NCBI GenBank assembly: GCA_918807975.1
Contig: OU964921.1
Span: 35,118,498-35,182,497 of the forward strand
Direction of reading: 5' to 3'
DNA length: 64,000 bases
From: Aplidium turbinatum
Taxonomy: Eukaryota > Chordata > Ascidiacea > Aplousobranchia > Polyclinidae
A model generated the notes under the pieces. It saw only the letters and a list, made by a program, of their open reading frames with translations. It was not told the DNA's origin and made no database searches. Positions within the stretch are counted from its first letter, which is position 1; each line of letters begins with the position of its first letter. Below, in pieces: positions 43,490 through 57,100 of the stretch. A program made the translations under genes and the position numbers.

Positions 43490-44900
43490 CTATTGTTTGA
43501 AATGTTAGTCAAGATAATTGTCACTGGCTGTCAACGTAAACACGTAATATTGTGTCATTAGTGCTGTTTTCAATTCGTTTTAAGAAAATGTGCAAATCTC
43601 ACTTTACGCCAAGTCTTTCCCCAGAAGGCGTCATTTAAACAGCCCCTGAGCTGGTAGAACCACATACGTAATTTTGCGCGTCACTTCCAATGAATCTTGA
43701 CCTTGTAGTAATTTCAAATCCCACCTTCTTGGTGGCGAGCCTACTGTGCTGTGTATCGTTACCAACGGGGTGGCTATCGTAGTCATAAACAGGCCGTTAT
43801 TACATACAAGTAATTGCAAAGCTGCAGAATTATATTTACTGCACGATGCTGTGTTTACTAAATTATCGTGAATTAATCTGGAAAAGGTTTGTTTAAAATC
43901 GAGTGCTGTGTCTTTCGATCGTATTTTTGTGACAAAGTATCTTCGTTGTTACGTTAAATGTTTTATTTTAATAAACATATGCGCATTGTGTCTTACAAAA
44001 GCATGCCTTCTAATAATTTAAATTTTTTGGCAATTGGTACAATATTTAACTTTGGTTGTGGTCGAGTGATTTTGTTAGGTCATTAAAGATTTGCTTTTTA
44101 AGATTTTTTTATCCGGTTTCGTCGCTGGGAAACACTCGCCATCACTTTTTAGAGATTTTGTTCAATTGTTGTTGCTGAATGCTGATCGTGGATTTTGTTT
44201 TGTTAGCAGTGTTGTTTAGTCGGCAATTAAGTGTTGTCTGCTGTGTTTCAAAGATATCGTTGTTGGCAACGCAGGGGCGCAATAGTACCAAAAACTTGGC
44301 CATTTTCCTGGTGCCGCCTTACTGGATCGGTCAGGTGACCTGGCCTGCACTTTTTTAGAGCTGCGAGCACCTTCAATCAAAATATGTGAACTTTGAATAC
44401 CTAAAAGAAATAAGGGTAGTTGCTTCAAATTTCCGGGCTTGACATCAAATAGACTAAAAACAACTGCGTTCTGTATGTTTGTACAGTATTTTTCTACCAC
44501 AAATTTAAAAACAAGTATTTATTATCATTCAACGTTTCAATAAACTGTTAGTCTGATACCATGCATCTCTTTTGTTGAGATTGCCCACTGCAAAGACAAG
44601 CTTTGTAGCCGGCGGTGCCGATATTGTAAATACGTTACTGGACGATTTGCCACTTAAAGAATTCAATAAGTATACAAAATCAGTCAGGTTCGGAAACATG
44701 TATAATTTATTGATAAAGCTTTCGCCGCAGTCAGGGCGGCTTCGTCGTTCGGTGGCATCTTAAGTAAAGAATCCTTGTAGAAGTTTTTATCAAGGAAACA
44801 GAACAGAGGTCAGCGACATCAGCGTCTACTTCATTTACCGTACTTATAAAGAATTAAAAAAGCCTCTTGCCGTGATATCATGAGCAGCACTAATAGGACA
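43490..44900. other. Intergenic stretch between the ORAI and MORN3 3' ends
   Basis: No gene is recognised. Two short frames are without resemblance. The two convergent transcription units probably end on either side of it. Confidence 0.5.
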
Positions 44901-44906
44901 TTTATT
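44901..44906 (-). terminator. Candidate MORN3 poly(A) signal
   Basis: TTTATT on the + strand is AATAAA on the minus strand, 140 bp beyond the MORN3 stop codon. Position and distance fit a normal 3' UTR. Confidence 0.5.
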
Positions 44907-45045
44907 GTAATACAATTTGATAACTTGAGAAATCGGACTATAATTTAGGCCTATATACTAAAAATAAAGTTGAAAAGAACGACTGGGGAAAAATCTCTTG
45001 GGCAGTGCAAGTCACACAAGTAAAATGTTTTTTGTAATATCTTGT

Positions 45046-45114
45046 CTAGTCTTCTTCTGAAATAAATCGTTCTTCATTTTCTGAGATCAAAGCTGCAGGA
45101 TCCAGCAATTCAAT
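45046..45114 (-). CDS. MORN3: MORN3 exon 6 (stop codon)
   Basis: Acceptor CATTATAG|A. Encodes IELLDPAALISENEERFISE, then ED and TAG, matching the position and acidic end of human MORN3. Confidence 0.92.
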   Translation of the reverse strand: MELLDPAALISENEERFISEED

Positions 45115-48100
45115 CTATAATGCAAAAATAAAGCCGTTAGTGGCGCAGCTGGAGCAATTAGGCCTAAATATTTCCAGACCACAAAAATGTCGTTTGCGTC
45201 TGCATTGCTATACTGGACAAGGTAAACTGCTCGCAATTGGCAGTTCATCAAAGCAGTTAATAAGATTTCACTATGTTGATGTTAACGACCTGTTTTAGCC
45301 TGATGCTACGAGTTCGCTGTGGTAATAACGATTTGCACTAGCTTTCGGAACACAGTTCCCTGGTCATGTGCTATGACGAATGGTGTCGAAGTCAGTGTGT
45401 ATTGTTTTATGCGGTTCTTTTGTCTGGCTTAAAGCTGCTGAGTTTACGTGTTGTCAGGCATTATTGCTGTAAAGTTTTGTCGAATCAGTTGATCTATAGA
45501 TTAGGTGACGCAGTTCTTCCTGTTCCGAAAGCTGGTGCAAATCGCTTTTACCACAGCGATCTCGCAGCATCAGGCTAAAACAGGTCATTAATATTTACAT
45601 TGCGAAGTAAGCAACGATCATGCTGCTGAAAACGAAACTCAATCTATTGTATTATTTAGCTGTCACTACAGGGTTATTTTTTAGACTACATTCTAGACCT
45701 GCTCATACCTTGGGGATTGGATAAGCAGTAGGCTCGGGAGCTCCGTCTCTTCCAAAATCAACCATTGTTCCACACTTTGGAATATCATCCACCCATACAC
45801 CTTCGAAGACCTAAAATACAGAGGTATGCCTGCTAGAAATAACCTTCTTTTGGCTAAATTAGAAACAACCTTGAGTCAAAGAAGAATCAATGCAGCATAA
45901 CATTTTACGAAAGCTTGTTTTGGGGTCTGCTCTGATTTGTATTTTTAAAATGAACGTTTACGCTAGGCCAGCGTTTCTTGATCTTTTCTGATTTCAGCAT
46001 CCTTAATGCATCAATAGGTCTGGATGGCCTGCTATTCAGAACTTTTTAGCTTCTAAAATCGATATCAGCACCCCTGGTTGAGAAACGTTGCGTTAGACTA
46101 TGCTTGCACATTGGCAAGGTGTGCGAACATCATGAATCAATAGCTAAAGTTCTATGATAGCCTACTGTTGCTTGCAATCGCTCGTAAATATAGGACCAGA
46201 AAGCGTTAAGAGCGACAAACTTTTTCAATGTGGGGAAAACTTTACATTCATCATTTTAGCAAAGAGTAAACACGGTAACTCTTACGATTTTATAGAACTA
46301 AAATAGTTAGACCTAGTAGGGGCTATGCCGACGATGCAGAAGAGAATCTAGAAAAAAAGTTGGGAAAGAATCAGAGTTTTAACAAAGTAAAGTTTATAAC
46401 ATAAATGAACAATGCAATGCAAAACTTTGTCTAAATAGCATTAATGAAACGGAAAGGGTGTATGCCCAGTAGGGGGCTTCCCCCAGACAATTTTGACAAA
46501 AATCTAATCAAAATCTAAAAAAATTAGTGCAAAAAAACTCGCTAGCTGTTGGTCGTCTATTTACAAATGTATCAACAAGCTCAAACATATCGTCGATATG
46601 TTTGAAGTTGTAGGCTATAGAAATTTCATTGAATGTCTAATGTGCAGTTGTGGGCACGTGAAAACAATTTAAACAAACTGTAGCCTACAACGATGACATT
46701 TCTCTGGACAATTTGGATGAATTGGTAGGCTACTTTTGAAAGAAAGATAACTTACACAGCAAACTTGAGCTGCAAACCGGAGAGCACAACCTCATGATCT
46801 CCACTCAAAGAAAATATATCTTGCAACTTTCGAAACATTTCTCCAAATCTTCTTGTTGCTTAGAGAAATTTTATTTTTTACGCAGCCTATGCCAGTAGCC
46901 TACCTCCAAGGGTTGCGAGGTGAGAACGTGGTTTTAGCGCACTGAAATCTGTAAAGATTTTTTCACGCTCCACCATGACTCGAAATCGATTGCACACTGC
47001 ACAGGGTACGCAATAGGCTACATGTTGTGCACCACACCAGATGTTGCAAAATTGTTATCGTTTCATGCGGTGATCCGTAACATTGCATTGCCAAAGCGCC
47101 GTATAGATAGAATTGAGCTATTTTTGTTTTCTGTTTTCCTAAACAAAATAGTTAGCAACAACGGCATTTTTGTAGTATAGTCCAGTCAATCCGGCTCAAA
47201 ATAGGGCTTGACCCACCACTAATTGCAAATGTTTTGACCCATACATTTTCTGAAAGCTTACATCATACAGAATAACATACTAAAAATCTGCTGCGAAAAA
47301 TTTAGTGGAACACCCCTTTTTGGGGGTAAAAACAAAATGGCCGCCATGTGTCCCAAAAATCTTCATCTTTTCACCTAATTCATGTAATTTAGTTCTGTAA
47401 AAGAGCTCGTTCTATATTTCTGGTACAAGGAATTTATAAACAGACACTGGAAAGTTGAAAAATGAGATAAAAATTTGTCTTAATAAAATTTTATAACAAA
47501 ATTTAAAAATATAATGGCCGCCATGAGTCTCAAAAATCTTCGTTTTTCCTTATCGTGCAACCTAATTCGCACAATTTAGTTATGTAAATGACCTAATTTT
47601 ATCAAACAATTAATAGTTCAAACCAAGGCATCGTCATCAGAGTCAATGTCTTCCATTAGGCCTAATGACGAATTTGAACATGACCCATAACATTCACCAC
47701 ATGCAACTGTGCATTCTAAACCAGATTTCCGGCATGTGCATCGAAGGTGTAGAACAGCCGGTCTTGCAGTTGCAGACAATCATTTCCAGGAACTGAGATG
47801 GAGCTGGAGGTTTGTCTGCCATCACAGGCACCAGACTGCCTTCACTAAAACGCCAACCCCACTGTTCCGGTGGCACATCTGTCTCATGACCCAAGCCACA
47901 ACTGCACTTGATGATATACCCTGAGACTGTGAAACCTCGCTGCTGATGACGTGGGAGGAAGAGAACATGGATCTACTGCAGTCGTACTTCTTGCTGTCTT
48001 TCCACAGAAAATTTGATATCTTAGATCGTCAAGATTGCCATCTTGCCTTCCATTGTACATGGCAATTAGAGCCGACTTCCCTGCTTTTACAACATCATTT

Positions 48101-51100
48101 GCATTTGCAGAAAATGACATCAAAGTTGCTGCAGCTGTTCTGAAGTTTTCATCAGTTCTTAGTTTTGTAACAGCTTTCTGTTTGCCTATTCCAAATACCC
48201 TTGAAGTGGTATCACATCCCAACAGTGCATGGGCAAAGAGAAGATTATTTGACACAGTTTCTCCAAGAAGTTTTCTGGTGACTGAAATGTTCCAGTACTT
48301 TGATGGTTTTTTAGTGCCCTTTTAAGATGCTGTTTGCAACCAGATGTTGTGTGTGGTAGGCTATTACTCTTCTTGTAATGTATGAGCAAAATCAGAATGT
48401 CAGTATCACTTGCTAAAACTACAGTGTCTTGTTGCTGTGCAGATGACATCGCGGTTTCTACTATCAGGACATCTGCATCTCCTCTGGCATGGTGGACAAC
48501 ACATCCTGCTCTTTCGAGTCTGTCCCCTATCATATGGATTAGTCGCTGTTTATTTTTATGGTTAGCAAGAAAGCCTTTCTTTTTGGTTTGGAGCTTCATT
48601 GTTGGATCGAAGATTACTTCAGCCCCAATCCTAATAACAGTTCTTCGGAAGTGAGCACCATCTTTTGTGGAAGGCAAATCTGTGTAACCATCAAATCATG
48701 AAAGTTGCCAATAATCTGTGAGGCAGTTGCGTGCAGAGTAACTATATTCTCTTTTCCTTGCATGTCTGTAATTATTACCTTCTCATTGAAGTGCTGCTGC
48801 ATCTCATTTTTCATATGAGTGAATCCATATGGTTCCATGTCGGTGCCCTCCAAAAATTCTTGCATTTTTTCTCTCAAATCTTGAATTGACAATGTCTCAT
48901 CATCATTGTTTGTGAAGTATTCCATTGTCATCAGGAATGCCTCGTGTCATTTAACATCTTTGGGTCTTCCACTTCTAACAACTTTCTTTCGCTTCCCTAT
49001 AGTAGATAATGGGTAATCACCATCAAAAACTTTTGGAATGCTGAGGCCAGTGCGAAAGTTGACATGACAAGCAGTATGGTAGACTGCATCTGCAGCTGGC
49101 AAATCGTGTACATAGAGGACTCTCCCCTTGACAGCATCAGCCCAGGTTCCAGGAAAAGCAACACATGCTTGAAGTAGCTTATCACGGAAGTCTAAAGCTC
49201 TAATCGGAATAAGCTTATGGTCATTTTTTTGCCATCATACATATCAGGACATCCACATAGTATGGTGTCCGACAAATTGTTCGTAAGCAATTGTTCGTAA
49301 AGCAATTGTTCGTAAGCAATTGTTCGTAAAACAATTGTTCGTAAAATTAATTCTTCGTAAAACAATTCTTCCTAAAGCATTTTTTCGTGGATGCAGTTAA
49401 AATTTGATGTATATATACGAAGAAATGCTTTACGAAGAATTATTTTACGGATTTCATTTTACGAAAAACAATTTACGAACAATTGTTTTACGAACAATTG
49501 CTTTACGAACAATTACTTACGAACAATTACTTACGAACAATTTGCCTATAACCATATAATACACAGTTGTCTCTGTAAGAGAAAGTGCATTCTGAACGAA
49601 GTGAGTGGTGACCATGATCTTCATCTTGATCTTCCTGACGCTTTTTCATTTGTACCAAGAGTGCTTTTGGATTGGTGTAACGTTTTCTGCACTCCACATG
49701 TACAGACTGACCAACAACAATGTTCAGATTTTCTCCTCTCTGTGTACTTGCTTTCACAATTCCGTCAACACCTTTCGCTGTCAAAGTCACAGCTGCATCA
49801 CATTCCAGTATAGAATTCGAGCAAAAAACACATTCATTCATAATGTAGAGATATCCATAAAATCCAACACACTTACGTCTTACAAGAAGGATATACAGTC
49901 TTTCCCAGATCATCAGATATAGAGACTGAGATCTGTTGCAGAACTAAATTTTTCAGGCAAAGCAGCGCAATTATCACGATAGTTACGCCATAATACAAAT
50001 GGTAATGTTTGTGAAATATTGATTTGCCAGTTGAAGAAACAAACTAGCAAACTTTTTAAGGGTTTATGTTCGATTTACAGTGAGTTATTAACATAGGTCT
50101 TTGCAGAACTAAATTAGATGAAAAGATATAAAAAAATTAAAGATTTTTGGGACTTGTGGAGGCCATTTTATTTTTAAATTGTTATAAATTTTAAAAAAGA
50201 CACGTTTTTGTTTCATATTGCAACTTTCCAATGTCTGTTTTTGGATTCCTGTACCAGAAATATAGAATGAGCTCTTTTACAGACCTAAATTATATGAATT
50301 AGGTGAAAAAATATGGAAAAATGAAGATTTTTAGGACACATGGCGGCCATTTTGTTTTTACCCCTAAAAAGGGGGTTCCACTAAATTTTTCGTGGCAGAT
50401 TTTTAGTATGTTATTCTGTATGATGTAAGCTTTCAGAAAATGTATGGGTCGAAACATTTGCAATTAGTGGTGGGTCAAACCCTATTTTGACTGGACTAGT
50501 AGGCCTAAGTGTAGTCGAGTAATTTTTGTTGACGGTTATATTGAAAATTTTTTTGTTTTCATATGGATTGGATACGTTGTTAAAGTATAAATTAAAGAAA
50601 TTCAGTTTCACGCTGAGGAAAGTAGGCTAAAGCCAGCTTAAGACACCTGGTGCAACGTAGGCTACGATATAAATTCTTTGTTTTTAGTTTTGCTGATAAT
50701 TTGTTTTGGGGTGCCTATTTTTTATATTATTTCCCGACCAGCTTTAATTTCTCTGGGAGGCCCTGCATTATAGGCTAAACTGTTACCTGGCCACTGTCCA
50801 AATAAAAGAACTTCCCGCGTCCGTTCTTTTTTCCATTTTTCCATTCTCCTTCGTATCGATTTTCGCCAGCTGAACAAATTCAAAAATCACACTTAGGAAA
50901 AACATAGCTTATTGAAGGAGTGTAAAGTGAAATTTAGCCTACTTGAGCAAAATGAAATCAAGACCAAATTTTACCTAAAAACGAACCAAAAGTCACACAC
51001 TTTAAATTTTACAGCGCTGTGCGTTTAAAAGAAAATGAAAGTACCGTAAATGGTTTGTAAAAAGGCTTTTAAAAAAATGTCCAAAGAGAAATCGTAAAAC

Positions 51101-54100
51101 CTCTAGCCTACAATTGAAAATTTTCTGCCTAACGTATCACCAGTTTCATCTTAAGCTGGTTGGTGGAGTAGGTGTATAAAAGGCAAAGTCAGCCAGGTTT
51201 CAACAACGATGGATTTTTTGGAAACTAATCCAAGTGGCAATAAATCTCTTGTCAAATGATGTCACTACCGAAACGCAACAAGCAGGGGCGGATCCAACAA
51301 GTAGACTTAGAAGGGGCGATTTTATCAATGCTCCAAAATATTAATCGGCCACCCCCACTAGTGGGGAACAAACCGACGATGGATTATGATGATGATGATG
51401 ATGAGTGAAGTGTAGGTATAATTAATCCGACCTTGCCAATGCACCATGAATAAAGTTATTTTTTCTGCATTTTAGAAGGGAACGATCGTCCCAATCGCTC
51501 CCCCCTGGATCCGCCACTGGCAACAAGTGATTTTTACCAAGTCTCAGCATTCCTCTTCCGCTAGCTTTGTCATTTTCCCATTCGCCTTCAAAAACAGAGC
51601 CATCTGAGTAATACATTCTTCCCCATCCACATCGTTTGTCTCCGAACCATTCACCTTCGTAGTACTCCGTGTCGCTATAAAAGAAGGTCCCATAACCCTA
51701 AACAACAGGTAAAATGTTCAATGATGGTCTGGTTCGGTGGTTCCCACCCGGGGTGCCACGAACGACAGTTTTGCATACGGATAATAGTTTTCCTAAATCT
51801 GAGTTTGATTTCATCTTCTTCAAATTGGTACATCTCGTAATTGTTGTTCTCTATGCTTGTCAGAAATGCAGTGTAAGCTACATTATCGAATGTTTAGCCT
51901 ACTTGTAATCACGGCGCTGAAACGAAAGGCACAGAGGTCATGACACGGCACTGGATGCACCCATCTGATTAAAGTACCCTAAACATTCATAACCAGTAAC
52001 TTTATAAAACTGGACTTTTACGTAGGCCTATAAAAAATAAAATCACCGAAACAAATGAGGTTGGCAAAAATAAAGATTGGATACGCATGAAATTGTGTTG
52101 GGTTGTGTGAAAAAAAAAGTTTGTTTAGTTTCGATGCAAAATTCTTTGTTGTGATTTCGTTAAAAAAGGGGTTTGTTTTGTTGTGAATTCAAAAAGAATT
52201 CAGGTTTACCAGAGTTCAATTGAAAAATATTTTGTTTGCGATTAACAGGCAATCCTTGCGAAGAATTTCGTGACTGCGAGCTTTCGCATTACATTTTAAT
52301 TTTCACTAAATTTCGTTTCAAGATAGGGCGCAAATGTAACACTAGGTTTCACTAAATTTTCAGCTGGGCCGTGGGTCGGAGATAACTGACGTAGAATCTT
52401 AGACAGGGGCATTGTCAGGGCGGCAATTGCATCGCAGACCCTCCTCTGGTGACGTCTTCGGCGGCACGACACCAGGCTTACACCCTGTGGAAGTCCACGC
52501 ATGCCCGTATACAAGGCCATTAAGAGGATATTTTGGGCCCGAAACTGAGATCCTCGGGCCTCAAACCAAGACACCAAGAAAAACGCATTATATCCAAAGA
52601 ATACACGGTGATTTCTCAAGTTTTCGGGCCCTATATTGATCCCGGGCACGGGTCCAAAAGTACCTCCTTGACTCTCCTGCCCATATATCCTTGCACTAAT
52701 CTTCTTCTTTCATTGTCGTACTTGATTCCAAGCATTCACTGCTTCTTGTATGAAAAGGTTTCAAGATTCTCGGTCTTATACGGACTCACTAATAATAGCC
52801 TATTCATTTGCCCACCCTGAAATTATGTGCAGGTTACCCCCTGACCTTAGGTAACCGCATGTTTTTTAATCAATGCCTCTGCCATGTATCAATTAGAGTA
52901 GATCAGGGGTTTTCAACTGTTTTCCACCAAGACCCCCTCAAAGCAATCAACGTAGTCTCGCGACCCCCCATAAAAATATTCAACAAAAGCATATTTAATG
53001 CAAAATTTAACCAAGTTTGATTCATGCCGAAATCCAGTTACGTTTAGTTTTGCTGTTCTAATGTAAGCTTCTGAAACCGAAAACAAAACATCTTTCGCGA
53101 TGTTATTAAGGTTTTTATTACATATCCTCCGATTGTTATTTCCATTTTCTATCACGATAGGTTACCTTACACGAGAAAAGAAATTTGAGAATAATCTTCA
53201 TTTTCATCGGTTGAATTTATTGCAATCCATTATGGATTTATTCAAATCAGCAGTTTCAATGAGATGTTTGGTGCTGCATATTTTTAATTAGCCTACTTAA
53301 GCTTGTCAATGCGTGCACTTGTTGCTGAAAGAACTTACAAACAAAATAGCCGACAATAAATTTTTTCAATGCCATTGGAATACTGAGAAATCCATATTTT
53401 GCATAAGATTCTAAATAATCTTGCTTTTTTGCCTTAGCGCGGTTTATGGTCAACTTTAGTCTGCACAAAGCAATGTATAAGATCTTGGTGAAAAATATCG
53501 AATGCTTATCTACTGTTAAAGCCTTGCAACGTCTGGAAGCTTGAACAATAGAATAATCTCAGGTTGAAGAATGCGAAAAAATACAGCTTTAAATTTTTTC
53601 TGGCAAAAATAATTGCAAACAATATACTGAATTTTCAGGCTCCTCGCGACCCCCAGGTTGAAAACCCCTGGAGTAGATAAAAATCCCGCATTTCATTTTT
53701 TGATTTTGTTCAATTTAGCAGTGTGACGAAACTTGATTGATTGAGAAAAATATTTGATGTTGTGATACCTTTGTGACGTTTGCAATAGTAATGTTTGATC
53801 AATGACGTCGTTGAATAGTTTTCGTTTGCTTTTCTTTGAAGTAATTGCGTTATTGTTTCAAGCCATTCAAGCGGGCTTTTTAAGATTTTCTATCTTGTCG
53901 TGCACCTGTTGCAGTTAACAGAAAGATGTCCTAAGTTCCTAACATCTCAACCACGTTTGATCAGTGAACCCAGTCATTTGATGTTTAAGTTTTGTCAATG
54001 GGTTGCAAATAACTTAACAAAGTTTAATAATTTTACAGCTTGGCGGATGTAAAAAAAAACCTGTTGAGCAATTTTATAAAGAAGTACGCTAAATCAGAAG

Positions 54101-57100
54101 ATCATCAGCAATGAAGGTGATATACGAGTTGTATGGGTAAGTCATTGCGTTCATAGCCAACTTGTATCTATGAAACACTATTAAGCTTGCTTATACCAAT
54201 TTCCACAAGAGAAAGATAGCATGCCACAATAACAAAATCAATTCATTTAGAAAGAAAAGATTTAAATTAGATCGGCACAATATTTGATTCCGAATGACAG
54301 CCTACGATTCTACAGTACGAGTACTTTTGAAAATGAAGACGGTAGACTTAGTGGTGGCATGCGATAGGCCTACTTTTTTTCCATATGTCAATTTATAGCC
54401 TATGTGCCAGAAAAAAGACGCAACAATGACCTAAGAAGCTACAGCCTACTTGAAGGTTAATTAGCTTACAAATAATTGAATTATAGTGAGCTGTTAAATA
54501 AAATTAACCAATTAAAAATTAACAAAATATTTCAAAGTTACCGTCTTGGAAGTAGCCTACCTGTACCAGAAAATAACTACAGTCACTAGCGTACGCAGGG
54601 GGGGCCATGCCCCAGTGCCGGTCTTAAGGTATTTCGGGCCCTGTGCGGAATATGCTTTGCGGGCCCCAATGACAATGATCCAATCCAGTAGCGTAGCTAG
54701 GCATTTTGAAAGGGGAGGGGGTGGTTTAACGGTCGGCGGGCGAAGTCTGACGGCGTGATCGCCGAAGGCGACACCTAGCAGCGGGGGTCTGGGGGCCCCC
54801 CTAGAAAATTTTGAAAAATTACTTTGAATTTGGGGCATTCTGAGAGCATGTTCAACAAAAATTTTGGTATAAATATTACTGTAAAATGGTACTGTCCGGT
54901 GGTATAGCAAAAGGATAAGATCATGCTTTCTTTGGCATTTTTCGGAAATAAAGCTATGTCTCTATGTTGAGTATGGATGCAACCTATTTCGTCCCCTGAA
55001 AAATTCGTAGGCTACTCCGATTTCGTATCCTGAAGTCGTGTAATAAAAAAAAATTTTGACCTATTTCGTCCCCTGAAAAGATCGAGAAATTTTGAAATGT
55101 TTGCGACAACTCCGATCAGCGACTTCGGCTCTGTTGTTTATTTTTCTCGATCTTTTCAGGGTACGAAATAGGTTGCACCCGTTGAGTCTCTATGTTTTCT
55201 TGTTGCTAATTCCTTATTTGTTGAACTCACTTGTTGAATTTTTCCATTGGAAATGACAAAATTACTGCAGTTTCTGAGTATTTTGCGGGCCCTGTGCGAT
55301 CGCACGGTTTGCACACCCCAAAGACCGGCACTGCATGCCCCCCCCCCTTAAAAATCTTTTAGTAGTTAACGACGTAGATTAAAGCATTTAATATGTTTTG
55401 GATTGCACTGTCAAAGCAATTAACATTGTTGTTCAATAACAATACATAGCCCAATCCACCTACCCACCCCAGGTAGGCTATGCCAATATAGCATAGTGTT
55501 CTGTAAGCCTATTATAGTGAGAAAAAAATGGATAAAGTGTAAAGTAAAACCATACTGGGATATCATGAAGATGTCTGGGATATCAATGGCCAGTGGCGTA
55601 GTCAGGGGGTTTGGGGGCTACAACCCCCCTTTGACACGCGTGTGACGTCACGATATTGAGAATGATGCTTTCAGTCTCTTTATGCTTGGGAATGATGCTT
55701 TCAGTCTAAAAAAATTTGCCTAATTTTAAACAAAACTGCATTAAAAGAGCGAGTTTTGCCAATACCAAACATCTCAGCCAGGAATTAGCAACAAGAAAAC
55801 ATAGAGACTTATAGCTTTATATCCGAAAAATGCCGAAGAAAACATGATCTTATCCTTTTGCTATGCCACCTGACAGCACCATTTTACCGGAATATATACC
55901 CACATTTTTGTTAAAAACGCTCTCAGAATGCACCAAATTCAAATTAATTTTTTTAAATTTTTTGGAGGATGCCCCCCAGACCCCCCGCCGCTGGGTGTCG
56001 TCTTAGGCGAAAACGACGTCGGGCTTTGCCCGACGGTTGTCAAACTACCCCCTCTCAAAATTTGTGGCTACGCTACTGTCAATGGCCACCCTTTCAAAAA
56101 ATCCTGCGTACGCCACTGACTACAGTGTTTGTATAAGCAACAAACATACATGTTTTTTGTCATTTTTCCAGCCCCCAGAGTATTGCTTTTTATATTTTCC
56201 AGTTTCTTTATCAGGAAAACTTAAGGTTCCAAACCCACTTCTTTTACCAAATTTCCAATCTCCGTCATAGATTCCTTTGCTGCTTTTCCATCTTTTAGTT
56301 CCTTTTCCTGAAATAAATTTTCAAACAATAAACAACTGGCCAATAGAATTGACCTTATGTTCAATAAAACATCAAGGTTTAATATCAAGTGAATCTTTGC
56401 TGGTACACACACCCCTTCATTTTCTTTGAATTTTAATATCAAGGTTGCAAATCTTAAGGTTGGCTAAGATGTGCTTCTTTGGCTTGATTATTATGTGAAA
56501 CTTTAATTAAAATATTTTGTTTATTTGTCAGATAATATCCAGTTAGCAGGATTGGTCATAGGTCTTATTTGCATTGATCTAGTGCCTAGATGGTGAATAG
56601 ATACCGGTACCTCTAAATACCCATTGTTAGACACTGTTGAACATCTTCAGGGGTTGTCAAGCAATTTAAGGGGTTGTCATGCATTGTTGAACATTTTCAG
56701 TAGATATCAGGCATTGTCTAGGATTTTCAAGCATTATCACTGTTTGTCAGGTTGATCAGGCATTGTCGAACATCTTCAGGAGTTGTCAGGCATTGTTGAG
56801 CAATTTACAGGGTTGTCAGGCATTGTCAAACATTACCCCTGAAAATGCCTGAAAACTACTGAAAATGTTCGATGATGCTTGACAACTCCTGAAAATGCTC
56901 GACAGTGCCTGAAAACTCTTGATGCTGTTTGACAATGCCTGACAACCCCTGAAAATGTGCGACAATGCCTGACAAACACTGATAATGCTTGACAATGCCT
57001 AAAAATCTTAGACAATGCCTGATAACTATTGAAAATGTTCGACAATGCCTGACAACCTCTAAAAATGCTCGACAATGCCTGAAAATCCTAGAGAGTGTCT

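Larger units (their letters stand above)
47178..50498 (-). mobile_element. Academ-like DNA transposon with long terminal inverted repeats
   Basis: Ends TAGTCCAGTCAA and TTGACTGGACTA are inverted and continue as imperfect TIRs of about 430 bp. Each TIR is itself made of two ~190-bp related blocks built around AATGGCCGCCATG. The 3-bp flank GTA is duplicated (47175-47177 and 50499-50501). The minus-strand gene between them has an XPG-like nuclease motif and a C-terminal Cys cluster, which I associate with Academ transposons (3-4-bp duplications). It lies in MORN3 intron 4, same strand as MORN3. Superfamily assignment is from memory of the family traits. Confidence 0.7.
54584..56118. mobile_element. 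Nest of hAT elements ending next to MORN3 exon 2
   Basis: The outer element has CACTAGCGTACGCAGG at the left and CCTGCGTACGCCACTG at the right, with the exact 8-bp duplication ACTACAGT at 54576-54583 and 56119-56126. Two further hATs (54613-55333 and 55591-56078) sit inside, each with its own duplication. The outer element's own sequence is only what is left over, a few hundred bp. Confidence 0.88.

Noticed and set aside
49275-49545. CRISPR-like array
   Set aside because: Units are short, contiguous and inverted about a centre, with no unique spacers, inside an animal transposon.
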